This document shows, piece by piece, positions 17,457-24,141 of a stretch of 61,691 nucleotides of DNA (position 1 is the first letter of the stretch; every line of letters begins with the position of its first letter). The notes under the pieces were generated by a model that was not told where the DNA came from, did no database searches, and saw nothing but the letters and a program-made list of their open reading frames with translations. The stretch is from an uncultured Ruminococcus sp. (GTDB lineage Bacteria > Bacillota > Clostridia > Lachnospirales > Lachnospiraceae): assembly GCA_900544395.1 (NCBI GenBank), contig UQVC01000015.1, forward strand, positions 1 to 61,691, read 5' to 3'. Position numbers and translations under genes: made by a program.

Positions 17457-18419
17457 TTACCATTCTAAAAGACTTCCCGCCCAGGAAAGTCCTGCTCCAA
17501 ATCCTGCAAGGATCAGTTTGTCTCCTTTTTTTAACCGTCCATTTCGATTCCATTCATCTAAAAGAATGGGAATGCTTGCTGCAGAAGTATTTCCGTATTC
17601 CTGCAGATTCATCGGAAATCTGGACATATCTGCTCCGATTCGTTTTGCTGCCGCTTCGATGATTCTTTTGTTTGCCTGATGTAAAAAGAAGTATGCAATT
17701 TCTTCTTTTTCAATCTGTGCCTTCTGCAGCAATTCTTCCACAATCTCCGGAACTCTTCGAACTGCAAATTTAAACACGCTCTGCCCATCCATCTGAATGT
17801 AAGCGGCTTTTTCATTCTCCGGATCATCCCAACCTTTTCTGTGACGGCTATACCCAGTCAGAACTGCTCCTTTGCCGCCTTCCGAGTGAGCGGCCTGTAC
17901 CGACAGACCGCCTTTTTCTGCCTGCAGTACCACTGCTCCTGCACCGTCTCCAAATAAAATACAAGTGCTGCGGTCACTCCAGTCCACCATATGCGACATA
18001 CTGTCTGCTCCGATCACAAGTACTGTCCGATAAATCCCGGCATGGATATATGCCTGCGCTGCCTGAAATGCAAACAAAAATCCACTGCACGCCGCATTGA
18101 GATCAAATCCTGCCGCATGCTCTGCCTGGATCTCTCTTTGCACTTCACAGGCTATACATGGAAAAATACTCTCCGGTGTAGACGTTGCCACCAGGATCAG
18201 TTCTATTTCTCCTGGGGATATCCCCGCCTGTTCCAGCGCCTTTTTTGCTGCACGAGCCGCCATATCGGAAGTTGTTTCCTGTTCTGCCAGATGCCGTCTG
18301 GCAATTCCTGTCCGTTCACGGATCCAGGCGTCGTTTGTATCCACCAAGTTTGCCAGTTCTTCATTATCCACAATTCTGGTTGGCACATAAGATCCTGTTC
18401 CGCATATTCTTCCTGTCAT
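17457..18419 (-). CDS. fabH: 3-oxoacyl-ACP synthase III
   Basis: A 320-residue starter condensing enzyme joining acetyl-CoA (or a branched acyl-CoA) to malonyl-ACP. The triad is Cys111 in NAACSGFLF, His in HQANKRI (about 246) and Asn in GNTSAASIP (about 276). It is the first gene of the 12-gene operon, with GGAGAG before the ATG and the promoter and FabT-like site about 50-90 nt upstream. Confidence 0.97.
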   Translation of the reverse strand: MTGRICGTGSYVPTRIVDNEELANLVDTNDAWIRERTGIARRHLAEQETTSDMAARAAKKALEQAGISPGEIELILVATSTPESIFPCIACEVQREIQAEHAAGFDLNAACSGFLFAFQAAQAYIHAGIYRTVLVIGADSMSHMVDWSDRSTCILFGDGAGAVVLQAEKGGLSVQAAHSEGGKGAVLTGYSRHRKGWDDPENEKAAYIQMDGQSVFKFAVRRVPEIVEELLQKAQIEKEEIAYFFLHQANKRIIEAAAKRIGADMSRFPMNLQEYGNTSAASIPILLDEWNRNGRLKKGDKLILAGFGAGLSWAGSLLEW

Positions 18420-18465
18420 CTTTTCTCTCCATTATTTTTGTTTCAAAATATTTTTATTTTAAAAT

Positions 18466-18482
18466 ACTTTGATATTCAAACT
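18466..18482. promoter_or_regulatory. FabT-like operator at the fab operon promoter
   Basis: ACTTTGATATTCAAACT is an inverted repeat; its core TTTGA-N3-TCAAA matches the site described for FabT in streptococci. It overlaps the -10 element of the fab promoter, so binding would block transcription. The presumed repressor is the last gene of the same operon. Confidence 0.75.
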
Positions 18483-18507
18483 ATATCACAAAAAATAAAT
18501 TTGTCAA
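18480..18507 (-). promoter_or_regulatory. Promoter of the fab operon
   Basis: On the minus strand TTGACA (18507-18502) and TATAGT (18485-18480) are 16 bp apart, leaving a leader of about 50 nt to the fabH ATG. The FabT-like palindrome covers the -10 box. Confidence 0.8.
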
Positions 18508-18530
18508 CCGTATTTTTTTTGCCCTATAAT
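18501..18530 (+). promoter_or_regulatory. Surviving promoter of the broken MATE gene
   Basis: TTGTCA (18501-18506) and TATAAT (18525-18530), 18 bp apart, point rightward into the MATE remnant. The -35 box shares bases with the fab -35 on the other strand, so the two were back-to-back promoters. Confidence 0.55.
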
Positions 18531-18547
18531 AAAACATAATTTTTTAG

Positions 18548-18844
18548 AAAGACGAGGCGACTTTTTATAATTCTATTCAGACAGAAAATCCACTGGGTTA
18601 TGAACCACTTCCCTGACTTTTAAAATCTTTTGCAGTCCCAAGCATTATCACAATGCTTGTCAGTTCTTTGTATAACATTGTCGATCAAGTCTTCATCGGA
18701 CAGGGCATCGGTCATCTTCCAATTTCTTCGCTTCCATTGAAAAGCCCCTCAAAGGAATGCTGCTCTCTCACGCGTCAGGTATTTTTCCTGATCTCACGGG
18801 AAATGAAGACGATGAAGCTGGCAGAGACCGCATTGCAGAAATGA
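18548..18844 (+). pseudogene. Remnant of a MATE-family multidrug/Na+ efflux gene
   Basis: Translating from about 18548 gives KDEATFYNSIQTENPLGYEP, the classic MATE N-terminus, then an in-frame TGA at 18614-18616, then the first membrane span (VPSIITMLVSSLYNIVDQVF). After GIGHL the sequence jumps by an internal deletion of several hundred codons to a late segment (about 18724-18765, FASIEKPLKGMLLS) in a shifted frame, back to LTRQVFFLI in the first frame, and then to a C-terminal scrap REMKTMK ending at TGA 18842-18844. So one stop, at least two deletions and frameshifting are visible. It is non-functional. Confidence 0.8.
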
Positions 18845-18903
18845 CGAAATAACACAAACAATTCAAAAAAATAAAAAAATTTTAATTTTTTTGAATTTAG
18901 GGG

Positions 18904-18932
18904 TTTACAAATCTATTTCACTATGGTAATAT
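18904..18932 (+). promoter_or_regulatory. Promoter of tRNA-Leu
   Basis: TTTACA (18904-18909) and TAATAT (18927-18932) are 17 bp apart, 32 nt upstream of the tRNA 5' end. A CTTGTC/GACAAG inverted pair lies in the short leader. Confidence 0.7.
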
Positions 18933-18964
18933 ACATCTTGTCAGGTGGACAACCGACAAGAAAC

Positions 18965-19048
18965 GCGGAAGTGGCGGAATGGCAGACGCGCTAGATTCAG
19001 GTTCTAGTGGGAGTTAATCCTGTGAGAGTTCAAGTCTCTTCTTCCGCA
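18965..19048 (+). tRNA. tRNA-Leu (anticodon CAG)
   Basis: The 84-nt sequence folds as a class II tRNA with a long variable arm. Acceptor strands are GCGGAAG and CTTCCGC with discriminator A; the anticodon stem CTAGA/TCTAG encloses TTCAGGT, giving anticodon CAG for CUG codons. GAGTTCAAGTCTC forms the T arm. The 3' CCA is not encoded. Confidence 0.95.
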
Positions 19049-19055
19049 CTGATTG

Positions 19056-19086
19056 AAAGACATTCGAAAAATCGAATGTCTTTTTT
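19056..19086 (+). terminator. Terminator of tRNA-Leu
   Basis: GACATTCGA and TCGAATGTC form a 9-bp stem (12 bp counting A/T flanks) with a 4-nt loop, followed by six T. It starts 8 nt after the tRNA. Confidence 0.92.
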
Positions 19087-19127
19087 ATCATTTACAGATT
19101 TACTATTTACGCAAAATTTCATAAAAA

Positions 19128-19187
19128 GAGGGGATTATGTGAGCATCCGATCCGATACTCACATAATCCCCTCACAAATATTATTTT
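19128..19187. terminator. Strong bidirectional hairpin after the YoeB gene
   Basis: Perfect 16-bp arms at 19128-19143 and 19158-19173 (GAGGGGATTATGTGAG and its complement) with a 14-nt loop. The minus side runs straight into TTTTT, so it ends the toxin-antitoxin transcript; the plus side has a later run of six T. Its right half is repeated imperfectly at 19754-19784. Confidence 0.85.
19145..19175 (+). repeat. Imperfect direct repeat flanking yefM-yoeB, copy 1
   Basis: A 31-nt stretch reading ATCCGATCCGATACTCACAT at its start matches 25 of 31 bases of the stretch at 19754-19784. This copy includes the right arm of the bidirectional hairpin. Confidence 0.6.
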
Positions 19188-19200
19188 TTCACGCCATTTC

Positions 19201-19455
19201 CTAATAATGGTATCTGCATGAAATAATATAGATATTTTTTTCATCAATCTTATAAACCAGCCGATCTTTTTCATTGACCCTTCGACTCCAGAATCCTGAT
19301 AAATCCCCCAATAATGGTTCAGGTTTTCCGATGCCAGTATTTCCATTTCTACAAATATCTTCAATCAGTTTGTTGATCTTCTTTAATGTTTTTCTATCTT
19401 CTGTCTGCCAATAAATATAATCTTCCCGACCGTTTTTTGTAAAAACTTTATTCAT
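19201..19455 (-). CDS. yoeB: Toxin of the YoeB/Txe family (ribosome-dependent mRNA interferase)
   Basis: An 84-residue protein, exactly the family length. It shows YWQTEDRKTLKKINKLI, KPEPLLGDLSGFWSRRV and the C-terminal ISCRYHY, in which the penultimate His and neighbouring Tyr belong to the active site, with Arg in the DRLVY strand. All catalytic positions look intact. It cuts mRNA at the ribosome A site unless bound by YefM. Its ATG lies 49 nt after the truncated antitoxin stop, whereas without the amber the two genes would overlap by 8 nt, the usual coupled arrangement. Confidence 0.92.
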   Translation of the reverse strand: MNKVFTKNGREDYIYWQTEDRKTLKKINKLIEDICRNGNTGIGKPEPLLGDLSGFWSRRVNEKDRLVYKIDEKNIYIISCRYHY

Positions 19456-19504
19456 CCTCGGAAACCTCTATTAACTCTTTCATTTGAAGCATCCCTTCTT
19501 TCAA

Positions 19505-19714
19505 CTAACGTTTGGATTCCATCAGCCATTTATAGTTCTCTTCATTTCCGATAAGATGCATATTTTCCATCATGTTATTATATGTTTCTTCAGATATCAT
19601 CACAATGTTTTTATTTTTTTTACGCGTTACAATCAGGGTTTCAAAATCATCAGAAACTTTATCCATACATTCCTTCATGTTTCCTCTTAATTCTGTATAA
19701 TTGACTGCTAACAT
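19505..19714 (-). CDS. yefM: YefM/Phd-family antitoxin, shortened by an amber stop
   Basis: A 69-residue protein from the ATG at 19714 (AGGAGG 8 nt before it). MLAVNYTELRGNMKECMDKV and TLIVTRKKNKNIVMISEETY form the dimerising DNA-binding fold. It ends WLMESKR at a TAG (19507-19505). Past that codon the same frame reads LKEGMLQMKELIEVSEDE and stops at 19450-19448, overlapping yoeB by 8 nt. This is just what a full YefM C-terminus looks like, so TAG probably arose from CAG (Gln). The lost 18-residue tail is the part that holds the toxin in known YefM-YoeB complexes. The DNA-binding part should still work. Confidence 0.88.
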   Translation of the reverse strand: MLAVNYTELRGNMKECMDKVSDDFETLIVTRKKNKNIVMISEETYNNMMENMHLIGNEENYKWLMESKR

Positions 19715-19753
19715 TGCTTCCACCTCCTATAATAAACGTACAATTTTGTGTAA

Positions 19754-19784
19754 ATCAGATCTGATGCTCACATAGCACCCTCAC
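19754..19784 (+). repeat. Imperfect direct repeat flanking yefM-yoeB, copy 2
   Basis: Same orientation as 19145-19175, 25/31 identical. It begins with the perfect 12-bp palindrome ATCAGATCTGAT and ends four bases before the lacM stop codon. The toxin-antitoxin module lies between the two copies. Confidence 0.6.
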
Positions 19785-19787
19785 TCT

Positions 19788-20738
19788 CTATTCCATCACA
19801 AATTCATAACAGAGATCTTCTTCTGCAGAAATACGGCATGACTCTTCTACATCACTCCCCCAACTGTCAATGCCTCCGATGCCCCTCACTGCACCACAGA
19901 TACAGACTACCGTTCTTCGCGGCAGCGGCAGTTCTTCCTGATGTGTTGCGTTTTCCAACTCTTCTGCCGTATATGGAAGACAGGAAAATCCGAATTTTTG
20001 GCCGCAGGCACGAAATGTAAGACTGAATGTTTCTTCTGAGGTATCAGAAGGATTCAGCGTATCCTTTCGGTATACTGTAACAGATTCTGTCTCCATATGC
20101 ATCCCGCATTCCTGGGGAACCAGATATGGCGTAACCGGAAGACCTTCTACCTCATAAGTTCCATAAATACCGCCGGCCATTCTGTCTGGATAGGTTTCCC
20201 CGGACAGACCTTCATAACAATATCCAACCGCTTTAGTCGGCATGATAAAGCGCATTCCAAATACAGGAAGTTCCGGAAGTCCGCTTTTTCCATGAAAGTG
20301 AACTGCAACATGGATTTTCCCATCTGCAGACACCGTATATTTCACATCCACTGTCGTTGCCGGATACGTAATGATCTCATAAGTATATGCGATCACGGCC
20401 TCCTGGATCCATTCCTGATTGCTGTATCTGTTATTTTCCGGTGCATTGTGATCCTCTGCTTCCTGACCATCTGCAAACACGTGAAAATCGATACATTTCC
20501 GGAATTGGTCTGCTCCCAGCCACATCCCGGATCTGAAAGGAAAACCATTTCCCCGGTCGTTATCTGTGGTCGCTCTCCAAAATGTCGGGTATGGAGTCCG
20601 ATACAGCCATTCTTTTCCTGATTTCACAAGAGATTCCATTCCCCCGGTCTGTTTGGAAAAAATATAATGAAAATCTTTTCCATGAAGCCCAACGGTCACA
20701 TCCCCAAACACAATCCTCATTTTATTTGTAAAGTCCAT
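19788..20738 (-). CDS. lacM: Beta-galactosidase small subunit (LacM type)
   Basis: A 316-residue protein equal to the C-terminal 'domain 5' part of GH2 beta-galactosidases (RTPYPTFWRATTDNDRGNGF, with the conserved FWRAxTDND). Alone it has no catalytic residues. It overlaps the end of lacL by 17 bp in another frame, as in the heterodimeric enzymes of lactobacilli and Leuconostoc. AGGAGGTGA precedes the ATG. The two chains should assemble into one active lactase. Confidence 0.92.
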   Translation of the reverse strand: MDFTNKMRIVFGDVTVGLHGKDFHYIFSKQTGGMESLVKSGKEWLYRTPYPTFWRATTDNDRGNGFPFRSGMWLGADQFRKCIDFHVFADGQEAEDHNAPENNRYSNQEWIQEAVIAYTYEIITYPATTVDVKYTVSADGKIHVAVHFHGKSGLPELPVFGMRFIMPTKAVGYCYEGLSGETYPDRMAGGIYGTYEVEGLPVTPYLVPQECGMHMETESVTVYRKDTLNPSDTSEETFSLTFRACGQKFGFSCLPYTAEELENATHQEELPLPRRTVVCICGAVRGIGGIDSWGSDVEESCRISAEEDLCYEFVME

Positions 20739-22611
20739 AATAATATTTCACCTCCTGCATTGCCGGTTTTTCGGTTCGATCCGCAAACACGATCCCATTT
20801 CCTGAAAATTCATAATCTGACGGACGATCGTCAAAATCTCCGCCATAACGCAGTACTCGCTCCCCGGTCACTTCATCCTTTACAAACAGTGCCTGATCGA
20901 TATAATCCCAGATAAAGCCACCCTGATATTTTTCATATTGATCCAGCAGATCGATATAAGCCTTCATTCCGCCCAGGGAATTTCCCATATCATGCATATA
21001 TTCGCATAAGAGGAATGGTTTTTTGGGCTCATTTTCCAAATATGCTTTGATGCGCTCCGGCGGTGCATACATCTGGCTTTCTACATCCGAAATGCTGTCT
21101 TCATACTTCCTGTTATGAAAGACGCCTTCATAGTGAACAAGCCGATCCGAATCCTTTTTCTTATAATAATCATGCATCTTTCGGATTCCTTCTCCTGCAT
21201 AGGATTCATTGCCAAGAGACCAGAACAACACAGAAGTATGGTTTTTGAACATTTCAAAGTTCGATCTTGCCCGATCCAGGACAGCCTCTTCCCATACATT
21301 CACATCCCCCGGTACATTCCAGGATGGCTCAACTGCCCCCATTTTCTGCCAGGAACCGTGACTTTCCAGATTGACTTCTGCCATCATATAAATTCCGGCT
21401 TCATCACAGCGATAATACCAGCTTGTCCGATCTGGATAATGGCACGTACGGACTGCATTGATATTGTTCCGCTTCATACATGCAATATCATAAATCTCAT
21501 CTTCTTCCGAGATGCATCTTCCACTTTCCGGATTCCATTCATGCCGGTTTACACCGTTTATGATCAGACGTTTTCCATTCAATTTGATGATGCCGTCCTC
21601 CAGACCAATGGTGCGAAATCCCACCTGGTAAGGAATCACTTCTGTCAGTTTCTCCTGTCCGTCAAAAATACGGATTTCCACCTGATACAATTTAGGATTC
21701 TCACAACTCCAGAGTATGACGGATTCTGTAATTTTAAAAGCCTCTGTAAACTGTTCGGACACTGGAAATCCTTCTTTTGCGATCAGCTTTCCCTCATCCC
21801 ACAGACATACTTCTGCTCTGGCATCTGTATAAGACGCCGTCTCTTCTTTTGTCATCTGGAATGCGATTTCCATAGATGCCTGATGGGTTTCTGTGTCATA
21901 TTGCGGGCGGATCCACAGATCCGATACATGAAGCTTTGGAAGCCCATATAAATTCACATCCCGGAAGATTCCAAAAAATCGAAAAAAGTCCTGATCTTCC
22001 AGAAATGCCGCTGTGCTTCTCTTATGAACTTCTACACACAGACGATTTCCCGTTTCTTTTACATACGGCGTAATATCAAATTCTGATGCAGTAAAGCTGT
22101 CCTCCGCATATCCGACAAACTCGCCGTTTACCCAGACATAAAGCGCCTGTTCTGCACCTTCAAAACTCAATATGATTCGTTTTCCGATCAGTGCTTTCTC
22201 CAGATTAAAACAAGTCACATAAGAACCAACCGGATTATACTCTGCTTCACTGAACATCCCTTCTCCGGTACTGCCGCATGTGCCGGCGGGTCTGCGATAT
22301 TCCTTTCCTTCCCATGGATACATGGTATTGATGTAATGAATGTTGTCATAACCGGCAAGTTCAATGTGCTGCGGAACCTGTATCTCATCAAATCCCGAAC
22401 TGTCATAAGACTCTTCATAAAACAAAACCGGGCGTTTTTTCGCATTCTCAGAATACCGAAATCTCCATGTCCCATTTAAAGACTGTTTTAATGTTTCCTG
22501 ATTGTTCTGATATGATTCTTCGCTTTCAAAAAACCTGTGGTCACTGTGCGCATCCAGCCGGTTTACCCGAAATACATCCGGACGATCCAGCCATATGATT
22601 TCTGCCTGCAT
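20722..22611 (-). CDS. lacL: Beta-galactosidase large subunit (LacL type, GH2)
   Basis: A 629-residue chain holding the sugar-binding, immunoglobulin-like and TIM-barrel domains. The acid/base Glu469 is in WSLGNES and the nucleophile Glu537 in LLCEYMHDMGNS; NGVNRHEWNP and NLESHGSW are further signatures. No signal peptide, so it cleaves lactose or other beta-galactosides in the cytoplasm. It is the first gene of the two-gene lacLM operon; no transporter or regulator sits beside it. The start has a GGGGGA site. Confidence 0.94.
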   Translation of the reverse strand: MQAEIIWLDRPDVFRVNRLDAHSDHRFFESEESYQNNQETLKQSLNGTWRFRYSENAKKRPVLFYEESYDSSGFDEIQVPQHIELAGYDNIHYINTMYPWEGKEYRRPAGTCGSTGEGMFSEAEYNPVGSYVTCFNLEKALIGKRIILSFEGAEQALYVWVNGEFVGYAEDSFTASEFDITPYVKETGNRLCVEVHKRSTAAFLEDQDFFRFFGIFRDVNLYGLPKLHVSDLWIRPQYDTETHQASMEIAFQMTKEETASYTDARAEVCLWDEGKLIAKEGFPVSEQFTEAFKITESVILWSCENPKLYQVEIRIFDGQEKLTEVIPYQVGFRTIGLEDGIIKLNGKRLIINGVNRHEWNPESGRCISEEDEIYDIACMKRNNINAVRTCHYPDRTSWYYRCDEAGIYMMAEVNLESHGSWQKMGAVEPSWNVPGDVNVWEEAVLDRARSNFEMFKNHTSVLFWSLGNESYAGEGIRKMHDYYKKKDSDRLVHYEGVFHNRKYEDSISDVESQMYAPPERIKAYLENEPKKPFLLCEYMHDMGNSLGGMKAYIDLLDQYEKYQGGFIWDYIDQALFVKDEVTGERVLRYGGDFDDRPSDYEFSGNGIVFADRTEKPAMQEVKYYYGLYK

Positions 22612-22648
22612 AAATCATTCCCCCACTTCTTATTTTTTCACTCTTTTC

Positions 22649-22677
22649 ATCATAATCTTCCCGTTCTGATTCGTCAA
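22649..22677 (-). promoter_or_regulatory. Promoter of lacLM
   Basis: TTGACG (22677-22672) and TATGAT (22654-22649) on the minus strand are 17 bp apart, 38 nt from the lacL ATG. The hexamers are the same as in the mal promoter. No ACGAAAC box was found next to it. Confidence 0.75.
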
Positions 22678-22767
22678 TATTTTGCAAAGAAATACTCCCG
22701 CACTTATGTAGTGGATTGTAAGCGAGATTACAGTTGGCTCATTCGATCACCATAAAATAACTTTTTT

Positions 22768-22800
22768 AAAATCGTCACTACAGTAGAGTGGCGATTTTTT
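22768..22800 (+). terminator. Orphan plus-strand terminator
   Basis: AAATCGTCACT and AGTGGCGATTT pair over 11 bp with one G-U and are followed by seven T (22794-22800). No plus-strand gene precedes it; the short open frame upstream ending at 22755 is not recognisable. It may mark a deleted gene. Confidence 0.7.
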
Positions 22801-22841
22801 TATGCCTAAAATCAGCAAAAAAGAAAAGATGACAGTAATGA

Positions 22842-22883
22842 AAAAACTGTCGGATGCACTTTGATATGCTTCCAACAGTTTTT
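22842..22883. terminator. Terminator of the J-domain gene (minus strand)
   Basis: Arms AAAAACTGTCGGATGCA and TGCTTCCAACAGTTTTT pair over about 16 bp with two mismatches. On the minus strand the hairpin ends in six T, 20-60 nt after the J-domain gene stop. Confidence 0.75.
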
Positions 22884-22900
22884 CTTTTCTCTTTTTTACT

Positions 22901-23569
22901 TTAAATATATCCGCCGTATCCACTGCCATAACCGCCACAGCACAAACCGGTTCCACCACAGCACAGATTACACATCATATTTGCAATACACAACTTCATA
23001 CACCAGTCTCCGCCTACCGAGCTTGGATACCCATACATACTCTGTCTCTGCTGATACCAGCCTCCACCGCCCTGGAGACGCTGCAGAAGCATCTGATACT
23101 GCATGTTCTGCGGCTCCAGCCGGACTGCTTCTTTTGCATGTTCCAACGCCGTCACGTTATTGCCTGCACCGGAGTTTGCCGATGCACTGTAGAAATACCA
23201 CAGAGCTCCACGTTCTTTGATACCGTTCAACACATTGAGCGCCTCCGCGTAGTGTCCGCTCTGAATATAATTCGCTGCTGCCCTCAAATACTGACTGCTT
23301 CCGTCATCCGAAGTACCCTGCTGATTCTGATACCATCCTCCATACCCTGCATGGCTTCCGGCGCCGGAAGAAGATCCTCTAGAGCGCTCATCCATAATCT
23401 GCTGATATGCCTGCTGTACTTCTTTAAACTTTACTTCCGCCTCTTCTTTCAGAGGATTGTTGATATTCGCATCCGGGTGATACTTTCTGCTCAATGCCCG
23501 ATATGCCTTTTTAATGTCTTCATCGGAAGCCTCTCTGGAGACTCCCAATATACTATATGGATCTGTCAT
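22901..23569 (-). CDS. J-domain (DnaJ-like) protein with Gly/Cys-rich tail
   Basis: A 222-residue protein. Residues 3-70 are a J domain with the HPD motif at 31-33, which stimulates Hsp70 ATPase. A helical TPR-like segment follows (about 95-170: AANYIQSGHYAEALNVL, ALEHAKEAVRLEP). The tail (about 185-222) is rich in Cys, Gly and Tyr (CNLCCGGTGLCCGGYG) and could bind metal or zinc; it is not the CxxCxGxG zinc finger of DnaJ. It is encoded 50 nt downstream of a zinc-ribbon membrane protein, so they are probably one operon. The client is unknown. Confidence 0.82.
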   Translation of the reverse strand: MTDPYSILGVSREASDEDIKKAYRALSRKYHPDANINNPLKEEAEVKFKEVQQAYQQIMDERSRGSSSGAGSHAGYGGWYQNQQGTSDDGSSQYLRAAANYIQSGHYAEALNVLNGIKERGALWYFYSASANSGAGNNVTALEHAKEAVRLEPQNMQYQMLLQRLQGGGGWYQQRQSMYGYPSSVGGDWCMKLCIANMMCNLCCGGTGLCCGGYGSGYGGYI

Positions 23570-23619
23570 TTCTTTTGGTTCGCTCCCCTTATACTCTTTT
23601 CCCGTACGGAGATCAGATC

Positions 23620-24042
23620 TCAGCTCTTTTTAATAAAAGTAGCGCCGCATTTTGGACACCGGATCTCAATCTTCCCTTTTCCTTTTGGAATCCGGATCTT
23701 CTGTTTACATCCGGGACAGGTGTAGATATGATACTCTTTTCGCTGTGCCATAAGATTTTTCTGACCTTTGAAAAATCCCCGTATCCTGGCTGTCTTATTC
23801 AGGAATCGGACATTTTCGTCATAACGTTTTCTCACATTTCTGGAAAACATCCTAAAATACGCATAAATGAGACATGCCCAGCCTAATAGATAAAATACCA
23901 CACCGATCATATGATCGCCTGCCAGCAACTGCAATACAAAAGCCAGCACCAGTCCTGCGATGAGCAGAAATTTTCCAAACGCATCCAGCACGCCATATCT
24001 TCCCTGCATAAATCTCATCAATTTTTCTTTCATCGTCTGCAT
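23620..24042 (-). CDS. Membrane protein with C-terminal zinc ribbon
   Basis: A 140-residue protein with two membrane spans (about 20-65: LLIAGLVLAFVLQLLAG, VFYLLGWACLIYAYF), a basic middle and a four-Cys zinc ribbon at the C-terminus (CPGCKQKIRIP ... CPKCGATF). I do not recognise a named function. The first ATG has AGGCGG only 2 nt away; a second ATG at 24033 is also possible. Pairing with the J-domain gene suggests that it could bring the chaperone to the membrane; that is inference. Confidence 0.7.
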   Translation of the reverse strand: MQTMKEKLMRFMQGRYGVLDAFGKFLLIAGLVLAFVLQLLAGDHMIGVVFYLLGWACLIYAYFRMFSRNVRKRYDENVRFLNKTARIRGFFKGQKNLMAQRKEYHIYTCPGCKQKIRIPKGKGKIEIRCPKCGATFIKKS

Positions 24043-24069
24043 TACCGCCTTTTCTTAAATATAGAAAGT

Positions 24070-24098
24070 ATTTTCTCTCGTTTTTCTTTCTCTGTCAA
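24070..24098 (-). promoter_or_regulatory. Promoter of the zinc-ribbon/J-domain operon
   Basis: TTGACA (24098-24093) and GAAAAT (24075-24070) on the minus strand, 17 bp apart. The -10 is weak (4 of 6). Confidence 0.5.
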
Positions 24099-24141
24099 GA
24101 AAACAATCCTTAAATTACTATAAAATTTTATCGTCTTTCTT

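Noticed and set aside
22803..22862. A 19-residue peptide frame MPKISKKEK... on the plus strand.
   Set aside because: It consists largely of the left arm of the terminator of the opposite gene; no ribosome site was seen.
22747..22959. A 70-codon minus-strand frame across the end of the J-domain gene.
   Set aside because: It is an overlap shadow through a terminator hairpin and has no ribosome site.
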